Assembly (NCBI GenBank): GCA_963995505.1
Contig: OZ023197.1
Location: 9,227,827-9,291,826, forward strand
DNA: 64,000 nucleotides
Source of the DNA: Hypericum androsaemum
Lineage: Eukaryota; Streptophyta; Magnoliopsida; Malpighiales; Hypericaceae
Direction: 5' to 3'
The notes beneath the pieces are model-generated. The model did not search any database. It was not told where the DNA came from and saw only the letters and a program-made list of their open reading frames with translations. Position numbers and translations under genes: made by a program. Every line of letters begins with the position of its first letter. Positions within the stretch are counted from its first letter, which is position 1. Below, piece by piece: positions 23,179 through 33,787 of the stretch.

Positions 23179-23728
23179 ATTCCCCACATGAATGATGATT
23201 AATGCATGACACTTTTAAGAAAGTTCCAACGAAGTATCATTGCATCGAGAAAGGTAGCTTACGGCTTTGAATCTTCTCTAGTAAAATGCTATCGGATTTA
23301 CTTGCTGCTCACTGAACGCGATGTCTTGAATTGGTCAGCTTTTTTATGTAAACCAAGACAATAACATTTACACAATGATATTCTCTAATATCCTTTGGTT
23401 CTCACGTTGTGTCCGTTTCGGCCATGGACCTTATCTTGGATTCATAAGTATTTTTTCCTTTTGAATTTGAAGCGGCCTCACTTCACACTTATATAGGTGA
23501 TTTCCTATTAGGAGTATCCTGCTATACTCCACCTTTATCTGGTATAGGAATCATTAAAAGCGTAGACACCTAACCTTACCACACCTCTGTAGGGTAGTAC
23601 TTGGACAGCTTGTGAGAATGGGACGGGTTTCAAGTGATCTTTTGAACCATCCATAACTTAGTTGTCTCATTGAACCAAGTTTGTGGGATCTCCACTCAGC
23701 ATGGTTGAGTTACCGCTATGAACGTTCT

Positions 23729-24774
23729 TTAATGTGTGGGTTTTAACTCTATTCCCCTTACTGCGTTGTACATTTGATCTCTGTTGATTCCTTTCATCAA
23801 AGGATCAGCTATGGTTTCCTTGGACTTTACATAGTCAATGGTTATTACTCCACTTGAGATCAATTGTCTAACGGTGTTATGTCTCCTACGGATATGTCGA
23901 GACTTACCATTGTACATAGTACTTTGTGCTCTCCCGATTGCAGACATGCTATCACAATATATCAATACAGGGGCATAGGCTTATTCCAACACGGAATATC
24001 CTCTAGGAAATTTCTGAGCCATTCAGCTTCTTCCCCAGCTTTGTCTAGTGCTATAAACTCTGACTCCATGGTGGATCGAGCTATGCACATTTGTTTAGAG
24101 GATTTCCTTGACACAGCTCCTCCACCTATGGTGAACATATAACCACTAGTGGATTTGGAGTCTTTAGTGTCTGATATCCAATTCGCATCACTGTATTCTT
24201 CCAATACAGCTGGATACCTAGTATAAAGTATGTCATAGTTCATGGTATATTTTAAATACTTTAGAACCATTTCCAAAGCTAGCCAGTGGTCTGGTCCTGG
24301 ATTGCTCGTGAACCTACTAAGCTTGCTAACTGAGTATGCAATATCAGGGCGTGTTCAATTTGTTAAGTACATTAGACTCCCAATGATCTTTGCATATTTC
24401 AGTTGAGATACTGGGTCACCTCTGTTTTTAGCCAAGTGTAGACTCAGGTCTACCGGAGTCTTAGCCGGAGGTTTGTCAAAAGCATCAAATTTCTTGAGTA
24501 CATTCTCAATGTAGTGAGATTGTGACAAGACAATTCCTTCAGTCGTCCTAGAGATTTTAATCCCCAGTATGACGTCAGTTGGACCCATATCTTTCATGTC
24601 AAAGTTGTTCTTTAACATGTTCTTAGTTTTTATAATAAGATCATTACTGCTTCCCGTGATTAGCATGTCGTCTACATACAGACATACAATCACGTAAGCG
24701 TCAGGTGTGCCTTTAATGTATACATATTTATCCCACTCGTTGATCTTAAAGCCATTTGACATCATTTTTGTCAA
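23729..24774 (-). pseudogene. Copia reverse transcriptase C-part and RNase H
   Basis: Continues from the upstream segment: catalytic CLYVDDMLITGS near 24665, [20 protein letters not shown], then after a stop [52 protein letters not shown] and [15 protein letters not shown], ending near 23729. The frame is broken near 24355 (stop) and near 23965. Confidence 0.9.
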
Positions 24775-26101
24775 ATTTTTTATGCCACTGTTTTGGCACC
24801 TGTTTCAGCCCGTATAGTGACTTGACCAGCTTGCACACTTTATGTTCTTGTCCGGGGGCAACAAACCCTTCAGGTTGTTCCATATATATTTCCTCTTCCA
24901 GTTCTCCATTTAGGAAAGCTGTTTTTACATCCATCTGATGTATCTCGAGGTTGTAGAGTGCTGCGACAGTTATGATCACTCTAATGGATGTGATTCTTGT
25001 GATCGGCGAATAGGTGTCAAAGAAATCATATCCTTCCTTCTGTTTGAACCCTTTAGCTACCAACCAAGCTTTGTACTTGGCAATTGATCCATCAACTTTG
25101 TATTTCCTTTTAAGGATCCACTTGCAACCTAAAAGTTTGCAACCTGGTGGAAGATCCACGATTTCCCACGTGTGGTTTTGCATGATGGATTCTATCTCAC
25201 TATGGATAGCTTCTTTCCAGAGAGGAGCATCCAGACTAGATAATACCTCTTGGACTGTCCCAGGTTCATTTTCTAACATGTAGTTTATAAAATCTGGACC
25301 AAACGACTTGGCTACTTTGGTCCTTTTACTCCGTCTAGGTTCCTCAGCACCTTGATCAGAGCCTTGTATAGCTTCATAACTTCTTTTGTTTGAGCTTACT
25401 TCTATCGTTTCCTTTTTAGGAAAGATATTCTCAAAGAATGTTACATTCCTTAATTCCATGACCATTCCCTCGTTGATTTCAGGGTTTTCAGACTTGTGCA
25501 CTAGAAATTGGTATGCGCTACTGTTGTGGGCATATCCGATAAAGATGCAGTCAATGGTCTTGGGTCCTATTCTCACCCTTTTAGGCAGAGGTATTTCTAC
25601 CTTAGCTAGGCACCCCCACACTTTAAGGTAATCGTAGGAAGGCTTTCTCCCTTTCCATAGTTCATATGGGGTTTTGACCCTTTTCTTGTGCGGTAATTTG
25701 TTTAGAATGTGATTAGCTGATAGCACAGCTTCCCCCCACAAATTCTGTGGTAAGCCCGAGCTAATCAGCATAGCGTTCATCATCTCCTTAAGAGTTTGAT
25801 TCTTGCGTTCAGCTACGCCATTTGATTGAGGTGAGTATGGAGCTGTTGTCTGATGGATAATGTCATTTTATTGGCAGAATTCCTCAAACGGAGCTACATA
25901 TTCTCCCCCTCTATCACTTCGAATCATTTTGATTTTAGTGCTAAGCTGATTTTCAACCTCATTCTTATAACTCTTGAAAGCTTCTAGAGCTTCGTCTTTT
26001 CCTTTCACATATCGCATATGTCGGCATGAATTAACTCTAAAGGTGTAGTACTTATTTCCACTGAATGAAAAGGTACTTTGGTCATTTTTGCCTCTACACA
26101 T
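24746..26101 (-). pseudogene. Copia integrase and reverse transcriptase N-part
   Basis: IRSDRGGEYVAPFEEF, then a stop, then APYSPQSNGVAER, MISSGLPQ-type helix, PYELWKGRKPSYDYLKVWGCLAKV and the reverse transcriptase start WILKRKYKVDGSIAKYKAWLVAKGFKQ with MDVKTAFLNGELEEEIYMEQ and SLYGLKQVPKQWH. Compared with the relative at 60.2 kb, about 25 codons between CDM and KGKDEAL are missing near 26010, removing the catalytic FIDD segment of the integrase core. Confidence 0.9.
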
Positions 26102-27515
26102 ACTTCACATTTATTTTTCGGGTCAAAATCTATTTTAGGCAATAAATTTAAACTTACTAACTTTCTTAGCGAGCTCAAATTTATGTGTCCTAGTCTATCA
26201 TGCCATAAGTTAGAACACTCAGTCAGATAAGAAGAATTAATAACTTTATTAGGGCCATCAAAGGCGTGTTTGACAGTTATTACATTCATCTTGAAGAGCC
26301 CCCTCTCGAGGTAACTCTTTCCTACAAAGGCACCGGCCTTGGTCAGAACAAACCTATCAGCCTCAAATACTAGCTTCATCCCAGCTTTGCTTAATAGTGA
26401 GCCGGATACTAAATTCTTACGAATGTCTGGGACATGCAGCACATCCTTGAGGGTCAGCTCTTTTCCGGAGGTCAGCTTCAGCACCGCCTGGCCTAGTCCA
26501 ACTACGGGAGAAGTTGCGGAGTTACCCATAAACAACTTTCGTCCGTTGATCGGAATGTAGGTCGAAAATATCTCCTTGTCTGAACAAATGAGCCGGGTTG
26601 CCCCTGTGTCTATGAACCACTCTCTTGGATTATCCACCAGATTGGCTTGAAACACCACGGCGGATAAGTCTAGCTCAGACAGGTCTTCTGCCAGATTTGC
26701 CTTCTCACGATCGTCCCTCTTTGGCAGGCGATAATCTTTTGCCATGTGACCGGGTTTGTCGCAGTTGTAGCAATTGCCCTTGACCTTCTTAGCTTTTTTT
26801 TGCTTTGGCTCTTGCTTTTTCTGCTTGTTTCTAGGCTTCTTCCTCTTCTTACTAGTACCACCTTCAGTGAGGTGTACCTTAGCTTCAGAGTTGGTCCTGC
26901 CGGTCTTGACTTCGGACTTTCGGTTGTCTTCCTCGATCCTTAGTCTTACGATCAGGTCTTCCAACCCCATGTCCTTCCTCTTATGCTTGAGGTAGTTCTT
27001 GAAGTCCTTCCACAGAGGAGGTAGCTTCTCGATCAGAGCAGCCACTTGGAAAGACTCGTTTAGTTGTATTCCTTCAGTATGGATCTCATGTAGGATTAGT
27101 TGTAACTCTTGCACTTGGTCTATCACCTTCTTGGAGTCGATCATCTTGAAGTCGAGGAATCGTCCGACGATGAATTTCTTCAAGCCGGCATCCTCCATTT
27201 TGTACTTCTTCTCCAAGGAGTCCCACAATTCTTTTGCGGTCTTGAAACCTGCATAGACATTGTAAAGGGTGACGTCTAGTTCATTCAGAACATAGTTACG
27301 ACATAGAAAGTCGCTATGACTCCATGCATCGAGGGAAGTTGATCTTCTGTTGATCAGCCTCATTTTCTGCCACCTTCGGAGCCTCTTCCTTCAAGAATCG
27401 GACCAGGTTGAGCATCGTCAGGTAGAACAGCATCTTCTATTGCCATCTCTTGAACTCGGTACCGTTGAACTTGGCCGGCCTTTCGGCGTGGACAGTTCCC
27501 GGGACTGCTGGCACT
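26005..27515 (-). pseudogene. Copia Gag, zinc knuckle and protease
   Basis: N-terminal gag (KFNGTEFKRWQ, then a stop, then MLFYLTMLNLVRFLKEEAP) lies in one frame at 27515-27365; after a frameshift a 452-codon frame holds the rest. It includes the UBN2-like gag domain (SHSDFLCRNYVLNELDVTLYN, FKTAKELWDSLEKKYK), a Lys-rich stretch, a zinc knuckle whose last Cys is replaced by Tyr (CYNCDKPGHMAKDY), the protease active site WFIDTGATRLICS and GAG-pre-integrase (LWHDRLGHINLSSLRKLV). No gag ATG remains. Confidence 0.9.
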
Positions 27516-27531
27516 GGTGCTAAGCTTGTAA

Positions 27532-28072
27532 GATGAGATTGCCCCGTATTTAGTGCTTACGGGCTGCGGCAATCGTCCGCAAGATACAACGACTTTTGGA
27601 TTTTGAGTTTGTAGCACAACGACCCTCGAAGCTTCTGGCGAACCGTCTGATATTCGGAACTTTCTGAGAGAGGGAGAGAGAGCCTACAATTGCTAACGAA
27701 TGCTTATGCAAGTTGTAGTGGGGTGAGTGCAAATGATGGGGGATGGGCCTATTTATAGGCGCTGGATGGGAGGGAGGCAGGCACTCCGAAGGGGCGCGTC
27801 CGTTCGGTCGCAATGGGCGCTTTGTGGTGCACTTGGCACTTCGCACGTGCGCGGATGGTGCTACGCACCATCCTCGTCGCGGTCCGAGTTGGCTGTCCTT
27901 CGAGGTGGTCAACTTATTTCTTAGTCAATAAGGAGCATCTCCTTATAAACTAGAGAAAACTTGTTGCACTTTCCAATGTGGGATTGTCACTTTCCATTTC
28001 CACTCTGGGTTTTCCATTTGGGCCTTCCACCATGGGCTTTGCATTGAACTTTCATTCAATTTTATTCCAATA
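27532..28072 (-). repeat. 5' LTR of the 22-28 kb copia element, reduced
   Basis: Matches the 3' LTR at both sides of a deleted GC-rich block; the join is at GTTCGGTCGCAATGGGCG. The LTR's downstream end is also cut off at CATCTTAC, where it runs straight into gag (AAGCTTAGCACC). Confidence 0.85.
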
Positions 28073-28111
28073 TTTTACACGTCCAAGACCAAATCCATCC
28101 CCTAATTTAAC

Positions 28112-28784
28112 ACCTTTTCAGGTTTGGGTGGGACTTCAAATAGAATCAAACTAATAAATCAATTACCGTCAAATTTCTAATTATACCATGCCCAAAAAAT
28201 CAAATCCGACAACACGTGAAATCAAGATGCAAATATCGAGATTCAACAAGAAACTTGGGCCCCTCGAAAAAATTTCATCGAACTAGCTGGCAAGACGTCT
28301 TCGGATAAAAAGAAATTATGTCACGCGATGTTCGAGGATTACTCTTAAGATAATGTCTATCTAATCAGCGCTACTTTTTAGATAAATACTTATGTTTTGC
28401 TTGGTTAATTAGGTGCTCTCCAGAACAATTAGGTGTAACAATAGCAAGTTAAATTCTTGCTATATGCAAATTTTTTTGAGTAAATAAATTTACTTATTCA
28501 ATTTTGTTTTTATGATTCTTACACTTTGAAAAAAATCTTGGTTCAAAATAAAAATCCTAATTTTCTACCCATCCTTTGAGTATGCTTAATGGTAATTAAT
28601 GCTTTCCAATTTGACACCCTTTCAGATTTGGGTGGGATTTCGATAACTATATATAGTGGTCAAATACTTAAGTACTTCCATCTAGGAGAATTCCATAATT
28701 GTCAACTATTTCAATGTCCTTCCAAAATGTATAACTATTTATGTTCCAACATTGCAATATAAAGAGAGAAAGGGTCCTCTTTCT
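28112..28784. other. PMEI-cluster upstream region
   Basis: Matches 44100-44610 and 40100-40310: AGACGTCTTCGGAT, TTAATGGTAATTAATGCTTTCC, CAGATTTGGGTGGGATTTC, ACTATATATAGTGGTC and the leader TTGCAATATAAAGAGAG. It is the promoter and leader of a PMEI-like copy whose coding part is gone. No gene. Confidence 0.7.
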
Positions 28785-29550
28785 AGGGAATGGATTCCGT
28801 CCGGACTTTGAAAAGTGAGTCAGGACCAATCTGTATAAAATGAGAATCATTGGATTGAATTTTTAAATTATATGCAAGATCTGATGGCTAAGATTCATGC
28901 GGGTATTATTGTCTTTTTCTCCTTCTTCCCTTTCTAACTCTTTCCTTACCCTCAACCCTTAAACGCCCCTGCCTCTCTCTCTCCTCTCAAAAAAAATATC
29001 TCTCTCTCTCTAACTCTTCCCTCCGCGTTGCCTCACCCTCTCCCTTTTTTTGCCATTTTTCCCCTAGTCGACTTTCCCTCTTCGATCCGATAACTGCCCA
29101 ACATGGCCGACGAGGTAATAACTTCCCCCAACTCTCTCTTTCATCGATTTCCATTATTATTATTATTTTTTGAAAATTTAGTTCTAGGGCATGGATCGAT
29201 TAGAGGCCATTGTGATATAGGAATCCATTTGTTTCGGAAAATACAGGGAAAAAATAGCTTTTGATGCTAGCGAGTCATCCCTCTTTTGGTCGCCTGAGTC
29301 ATCGATCTCACCATCGTCGTGGAGCTTTGATGCCGACGAGCTGAAGAGGTAAGAGTGCAAGATGCCGACACCGATTCTCTCTCTCTCTCTCTCTCAATGA
29401 TTTCTGATTTGGGATCGTCTTCCTTGGCTACTATACGACTTCGTAAATTTTTCTGATTTTTATTAAGAAAATGAGTGGAAAAAGTGGGAGATTGGGACGG
29501 ATTTTTATTGAATTTTTGCTTGAATTTTTCTGACGTGAGTTTTTATTAAG

Positions 29551-29866
29551 GAAATGGTTCGTGATGTTATAATTTAATGGTTCGTGATGTTATGATTAAA
29601 TAGTTCGTGATGTTATCATTAAATTGTACGACCGGTTATATTAAATGGTATATTCGGTTATATTAAATAGTATGCCCGATTATATTGAACGGTATATCCG
29701 GCTAAATTAAATGGTAGGACCGATTAAATTAAATGGTAGGACCGATTAAATTAAATGGTATGCCTGGTTAAATTAAATACGGTATGCCAAATTATATCAA
29801 ACGGTATACTCGTTATATTAAATGGTACGAACAGTTATATTAAATTGTACGGTCGATTAAATTAAA

Positions 29867-29868
<2 letters not shown>
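29551..29868. repeat. 22-bp tandem array
   Basis: About 14 imperfect units of the type GGTTATATTAAATGGTATGCC; the left units read GTTCGTGATGTTATGATTAAAT. The array runs directly into a TA run. Confidence 0.88.

Positions 29869-29903
<35 letters not shown>
29869..29903. repeat. TA dinucleotide repeat
   Basis: About 17 uninterrupted AT/TA units at the right edge of the 22-bp array. Length is likely to vary between individuals. Confidence 0.95.
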
Positions 29904-29905
<2 letters not shown>

Positions 29906-30279
29906 GTTCTTTACAAACATATTATACTGTTTAATTAATTCGTATCAAACCACTAAGTAATCAGAACACACCATTAAATCATATCGAAATCTTTTTGTCG
30001 GACTGAATTCACCTTTTTCTTGAAGGTTTAATCGCAGTTTTTATGTTAAATGTAGGGTTTTTTGTGTAGATGCCATCCATTATAGGAGTTTCTTATTTTG
30101 ATTGTAATCGTGATTAATAGGATCCGTAATTCTAATTATCCATAACTGTCCAGCTCCTAATTTGTCTCCTTCCGCCTCAATCTTAAATTTAGGCGAGACT
30201 ATGATATTACCCATCTAACTTTCAGTCCTGGCCCATCCTGTAAGGGTGTATGGAGGACCGAATCTTCTCCCCTCTTTCT

Positions 30280-30390
30280 AAGACCAATTCTAAGCAAAGG
30301 TTGGAAACGGATAAATCACTTCGCACTGGTAAGTAATAAATATTTTTAATTATTAATTATACGCAAAATCGACAATTTTCGACTCTACCT
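30280..30390 (+). pseudogene. PMEI-like leader fused to its 3' flank
   Basis: 30280-30326 is the leader just before the inhibitor start codon (AAGACCAATTCTAAGCAAAGG). It then jumps to GTAAGTAATAAATATTTTTAATTA, which in the copy at 47 kb lies 3' of the gene. The whole coding sequence is therefore deleted in this unit. Confidence 0.65.
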
Positions 30391-31060
30391 CTTTTTGTAG
30401 GGGTCGGATTGGGTCTGGACTCTAATAGGCCCAATCCGGCCCGAACGTGACAAGATCCTAGCCGTACATCACATTTAAATTTTGGCAAGGTCTAAGATTC
30501 ACTCGGGTATTTAAGTCATTTTACTATTTTCCCCTCTCTTTTACGCCCCTTTCTCCTCCATTTCTCCTCGCTCCCATTTCTTCTCTCTCACTCTCTCCCT
30601 CCCAACTGACGACGACCAGGCCGACGCCGACGATGCCGACGACGACCAGGCAAGCAATGCGACGGTCCTGGTGGTTGTCGGCGTGAAACGATCTCCAAGC
30701 CCGAGCGTGTAACGCCGTCAACACCCGCGTCAAGTTCAACGACAAGCAGATGGTGGCATCAACCTATGACGCGCACAACATAGCCCCCTAGAGTCCACAA
30801 AAGCCAGATTCAATAACACCCAAATCTAATTAAGCTGATGGCGTCGTCTCTAGTTGAAGGCAGGGCTTTGTTGGGTTGTTGGAGATGGGGTAGAAGATAA
30901 GCGGTGGTCGAAATTAATTGTTAACCGGAGAAGATGAACACCACCTCAAAATTAATTGTTAGCAGTGGGCCTTGCTTTTGTGGTGGTTAGCTGTTGGTTG
31001 TGGTGGTGGGATACTGGTGTTCATCGGAATTTTTTTAATTTTGATTTGGAATTTTTTTAT

Positions 31061-31255
31061 CAATTTGATAAAATGATATATTCGGTTATGATAAAATGGC
31101 ATATTCAGATATGATTAAATGATACGAACTGTTATGATTAAATAACACAAACTGTTATGATTAAATGACAGACCCGGTTACAATTTCATGGCATGCCCGA
31201 TTACGATTAAATGGCATACCCGGTTATGAATAATTAATTAAATGACATGCTCGAT
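31061..31255. repeat. 22-bp tandem array, left
   Basis: About eight units of the type GGTTATGATTAAATGGCATAC, with period 22-23. Confidence 0.85.
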
Positions 31256-31310
31256 TGGTGAGAAGCGTTCAATAGATTTTGGTTGGAGAACCACAACTTT
31301 TTACTCCGAA

Positions 31311-31755
31311 GTCTGATTGAGGTAATTCAAGTTGCAGTGCAAAACTCAAACATATATCTACAACTTTATTGTTTATGACTTCTCCAAATTTGGAGTGTAA
31401 AGATGTCGACAATTCGTTTGAAGTCAAGAATCACAACTTCTTACTTGAAGTTGTGATTCTTACTTGAAGTCAAGACTTCTTACTTTAAAGTCTGATTGAG
31501 GTAATTCAAGTTGTTGCGTGAAGTTGAGATGTATATCTACAACAATAAAGTTTACGACTTCTTCAAATTCAGAGTGTAAACATGTCAAAATTTTGTTTGA
31601 AGTTAAGAGTCGATCGAGTTACAGTCGATTGATTCAAGTTACTGTGTGAAACTGAGACGTATATCTACAAGTTTAAAGTTTATAACTTCTCCTAATTTAG
31701 AGTATAAGGATGTCGAGAATTTGTTTGAAAATAAGAGTTGTTCGAGTTACAAGCG
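31311..31755. repeat. Three large tandem units with a hairpin
   Basis: Units start at about 31311, 31490 and 31624 with GATTGAGGTAATTCAAGTTG-like sequence and share TATATCTACAA, ACTTCTCCAAAT and GTTTGAAGT blocks. The first unit is about 45 bases longer because it holds a perfect 14-base inverted repeat, AGAATCACAACTTC, at 31427-31440 and 31447-31460 around TTACTT. Confidence 0.8.
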
Positions 31756-31774
31756 GATGGAAGGTGTTTGACTC

Positions 31775-32010
31775 TCGTTATGTCAAATGGCATGCACAAG
31801 TTATATAAAATGGCATTCCTAGGTTATGTTTAATGGCATGCCGAGATTATGTTAAATGGCATGTCCAGATTGTGTCAAATAGCATGCCTCGTTAATAATT
31901 AATAAAACTAATAATTAATTAAATTGCATGACCGCTTACGTTAAAATGGCATAACCGACTATGTTTAAATGGCATTTCCGGCTATGTCTAAATGACATGC
32001 CCGATTAATA
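31775..32010. repeat. 22-bp tandem array, right
   Basis: About ten units of the type GGTTATGTTTAAATGGCATG, some separated by AATAATTAAT spacers. Confidence 0.85.
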
Positions 32011-32648
32011 TTTAATATTACTTATATAAAAAATAAATAATTAATTAAATAATACTATAACTCGATTCATTATGGTATACCACTTTAATTCACTACCGTA
32101 TACAATATCGAATGAATTTAAAATTAGAAAATAGCAAAAAAATAAAACACACGCGCGCGTGTAATACATGCTTTGGGTTGGGACGCCTGCATGATCATTA
32201 TTGGACCATTTTCCCCTTTTCCATACCCGTACAGAATTCGCCTTCCCGTACATAATCCCGCCCCCTTTATGTACTCTAGGTCTCTCTTCAACAAATTATA
32301 TAGGGAAAAGTACACTTTTAGTACCGCGTTTTGACAAATATGATCATGTAGTTTAACAACGACGTTTTGAATCTTGTGGTATGCACCCTTATTTTACTTT
32401 TAGGCTCGGATGGGTCCCCGAGCCAAAATTCAATCCGAACCAACAAACGGCGTCGTCCAACTGCTGAGTTGGCAGCCACGTCAAAAAAATTTATCCTGCT
32501 TGGCATTGTGAGTTGTCTAGTCTTAATATATCCATTTCAATCCCATTATTATTTATAATTTTCCAAATATGCCTTTCTCTCTCCTCCCCTCTCCATCTTC
32601 CTCTCTCCTCCTCTCCCCTCTCTTCCCGTCCCCGACCAGCGAAGTAAA

Positions 32649-32869
32649 GGGTTTTTTCCCAAAATGGTGTTACTGTACTAGTATATTTACCAATATGGTA
32701 TTACTGTTGAAAAAATTCCGAGGATGGTGTCTGTTTTCCAGGTCAAAATTTTTTTTGACCTGGGTCCCTCAGATCTAAAAGTTGTACTATAGCATAACAT
32801 GGGTATTTCAACATTAACACCATATTGGTAATAAAGTTGTACAGTAACACCATATTGGGGAAAAATCCC
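32649..32869. mobile_element. hAT-like MITE, 221 bp
   Basis: Exact 8-bp duplication GAAGTAAA at 32641-32648 and 32870-32877. Long imperfect inverted arms: GGGTTTTTTCCCAAAATGGT on the left and GGGATTTTTCCCCAATATGG on the inverted right, both going on into TGTTACTGTAC. No coding content. It sits just upstream of the OEP7-like frame. Confidence 0.88.
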
Positions 32870-32970
32870 GAAGTAAATCAAAGCCTAAACATAAAATGAG
32901 TTGACAGCTTTGCCTCGTTGAAGTAAATAAAAATCTCAAGTCAAAACCTAAGAGAAACCAAAATCCTAAA

Positions 32971-33300
32971 ATGGGAAAATCAAGGGTTGCGACCAGCGAA
33001 GCAAGCAATTTGGTATTTGGGGCTCTAACTTTCGGGTGCCTCGCTGTAGAGATGGCCTTCAAGCCTTTCCTCGACAAGGCCCGCTCTGCCTTCGACAAGT
33101 CCGACCCGACCGTCGAACCCAACAGTGACGGCGATGAACCTTCCCGCCCAGAGGCAGTGAGGGCAGCGGGATCCAGCCTGCATCTTCTCTTCCACTCTAC
33201 AATGATAGGAGAGGAGGGAGAGAGAACTCGGTGGACCCAGTCGAAGGAGGTGATGGTGGAGTTGAACTCGCTGGCTTTTGTTCCATTGCCGACCGCGTAG
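32971..33300 (+). CDS. OEP7-like chloroplast outer envelope protein, captured
   Basis: 109 codons from ATG to stop. Residues 1-50 match the plant OEP7 family (small signal-anchored proteins of the chloroplast outer envelope, about 64-70 residues): a short MGKS start, a single hydrophobic segment at about residues 13-29 (LVFGALTFGCLAVEM), then AFKPFLDKARSAFDKSDPT and an acidic tail. The first 66 or so residues are the family part; the remaining 40 look like read-through into transposon sequence. It lies between the inverted arms of a Mutator-like element, not at a host locus, so it is probably a captured copy. The frame is open, and any expression would need a promoter from the element. Confidence 0.6.
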   Translation: MGKSRVATSEASNLVFGALTFGCLAVEMAFKPFLDKARSAFDKSDPTVEPNSDGDEPSRPEAVRAAGSSLHLLFHSTMIGEEGERTRWTQSKEVMVELNSLAFVPLPTA

Positions 33301-33787
33301 AGCTTGGAGGTCGTTAAAGAAAGAGGAGGCAACAGTGGCGGCATTGGTCGGGGGAGGGGAAACGGTCACAGATTCATGCCATTTAGGTTAGATTTGTAAT
33401 TTGCGGTGGATTTGGGTTATTGAAGAGGTAAAGGGCGAGGTTGGGTCTTTTGCGACGAGGCGGAGGGCGAGGTTGTAATTTGGGGAGGAGAGAGATAATG
33501 GCTGGAGGAGATGAGAGGAGAGGAGAGGCCGGCGACGAGAGGAGAAGAGAGGGGAGGAGAGAGAAGGAGAGGCCGGCGTTTTGGAAAATTATAAATAATA
33601 TTGGGATTGAAATGGATATATTAACTCTAGACAACTCACAATGCTAAGCGGGATAAAAAATTTCTGACGTGGCTGCCAACTCAGCTGCTGGACGATGCCG
33701 TTTGTTGGTTCGGAGCGAATATTGGCTCGGGGACCCATCCGAGCCTAAAAGTGAAACGAGGGTGCATACCACAGGATTCAAAACGTT

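Larger units (their letters stand above)
22291..28072 (-). mobile_element. Ty1/copia element, nearly full length, decayed
   Basis: Bounded by the 5-bp duplication TTTTA (22286-22290 and 28073-28077). On the minus strand: 5' LTR (28072 to about 27532), gag, protease, integrase, reverse transcriptase, RNase H, about 550 bases non-coding, and 3' LTR (23178-22291). The junction of the 5' LTR and gag has lost about 110-130 bases, taking the LTR end, the primer site and the gag ATG. It is the same family as the plus-strand element at 57579-63989. Multiple stops, frameshifts and an integrase deletion make it inactive. Confidence 0.9.
21753..28102. mobile_element. Mutator-like element split by a copia insertion
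   Basis: A 9-bp duplication TAATTTAAC lies at 21744-21752 and 28103-28111. The left end starts GGGACCAAATTTGGTCCTGG and the right end, inverted, reads GGGGATGGATTTGGTCTTGG, so the terminal repeats are imperfect but clear. Without the copia element (22291-28072 plus one TTTTA) it is only about 560 bases. Its body consists largely of 22-24-bp repeats, so it is a small non-autonomous element with no transposase. Confidence 0.75.
28785..30270. mobile_element. Mutator-like element, 1486 bp, with exon-like insert
   Basis: Exact 9-bp duplication CCTCTTTCT (28776-28784 and 30271-30279), inside a PMEI-like leader that reads on perfectly across it. Ends: AGGGAATGGATTCCGTCCGG on the left and, inverted, GGAGAAGATTCGGTCCTCC on the right. 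The left half has a CT-rich leader, ATGGCCGACGAG followed by GTAATA (29103-29118), and a second exon-like piece ending at GTAAGA (29240-29349, containing FWSPESSISPSSWSFDADEL). These look like exons of a captured host gene that I do not recognise; the frame is not kept between them. The right half is repeats. Confidence 0.82.
30400..32264. mobile_element. Mutator-like element, 1865 bp
   Basis: Inserted in the same PMEI-like flank; the 9-bp duplication is CTTTTTGTA / CTTTATGTA (30391-30399, 32265-32273), one mismatch. The left end reads GGGGTCGGATTGGGTCTGGA and the inverted right end GGGGGCGGGATTATGTACGG. Contents: a GC-rich gene-like stretch (30590-30790), two 22-bp repeat arrays and between them three copies of a 134-179-bp unit. 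No transposase was found. The gene-like stretch has open frames on both strands but no family I know. Confidence 0.75.
32303..33787. mobile_element. Long-TIR element carrying an OEP7-like gene
   Basis: Inverted arms of about 270 bases: 32358-32640 against 33787-33520, including TTTAGGCTCGGATGGGTCCC and CAACTCACAATG/CATTGTGAGTTG. The left arm has about 55 extra outer bases, so the right end is truncated or rearranged, and no clean target duplication could be read. The flanks are PMEI-cluster DNA that is continuous in the copy at 47.15 kb, which confirms an insertion. The arms are typical of Mutator-like elements. Between the arms are an OEP7-like reading frame and a small hAT-like element, making this a Pack-MULE candidate. 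Confidence 0.75.

Noticed and set aside
25014..25283. Plus-strand frame of 89 codons
   Set aside because: Antisense of copia reverse transcriptase. The same shadow appears at 61136-61447.
33025..33369. Minus-strand frame of 114 codons over the OEP7-like gene
   Set aside because: It overlaps the plus-strand frame that has clear OEP7 similarity, and has no similarity of its own.
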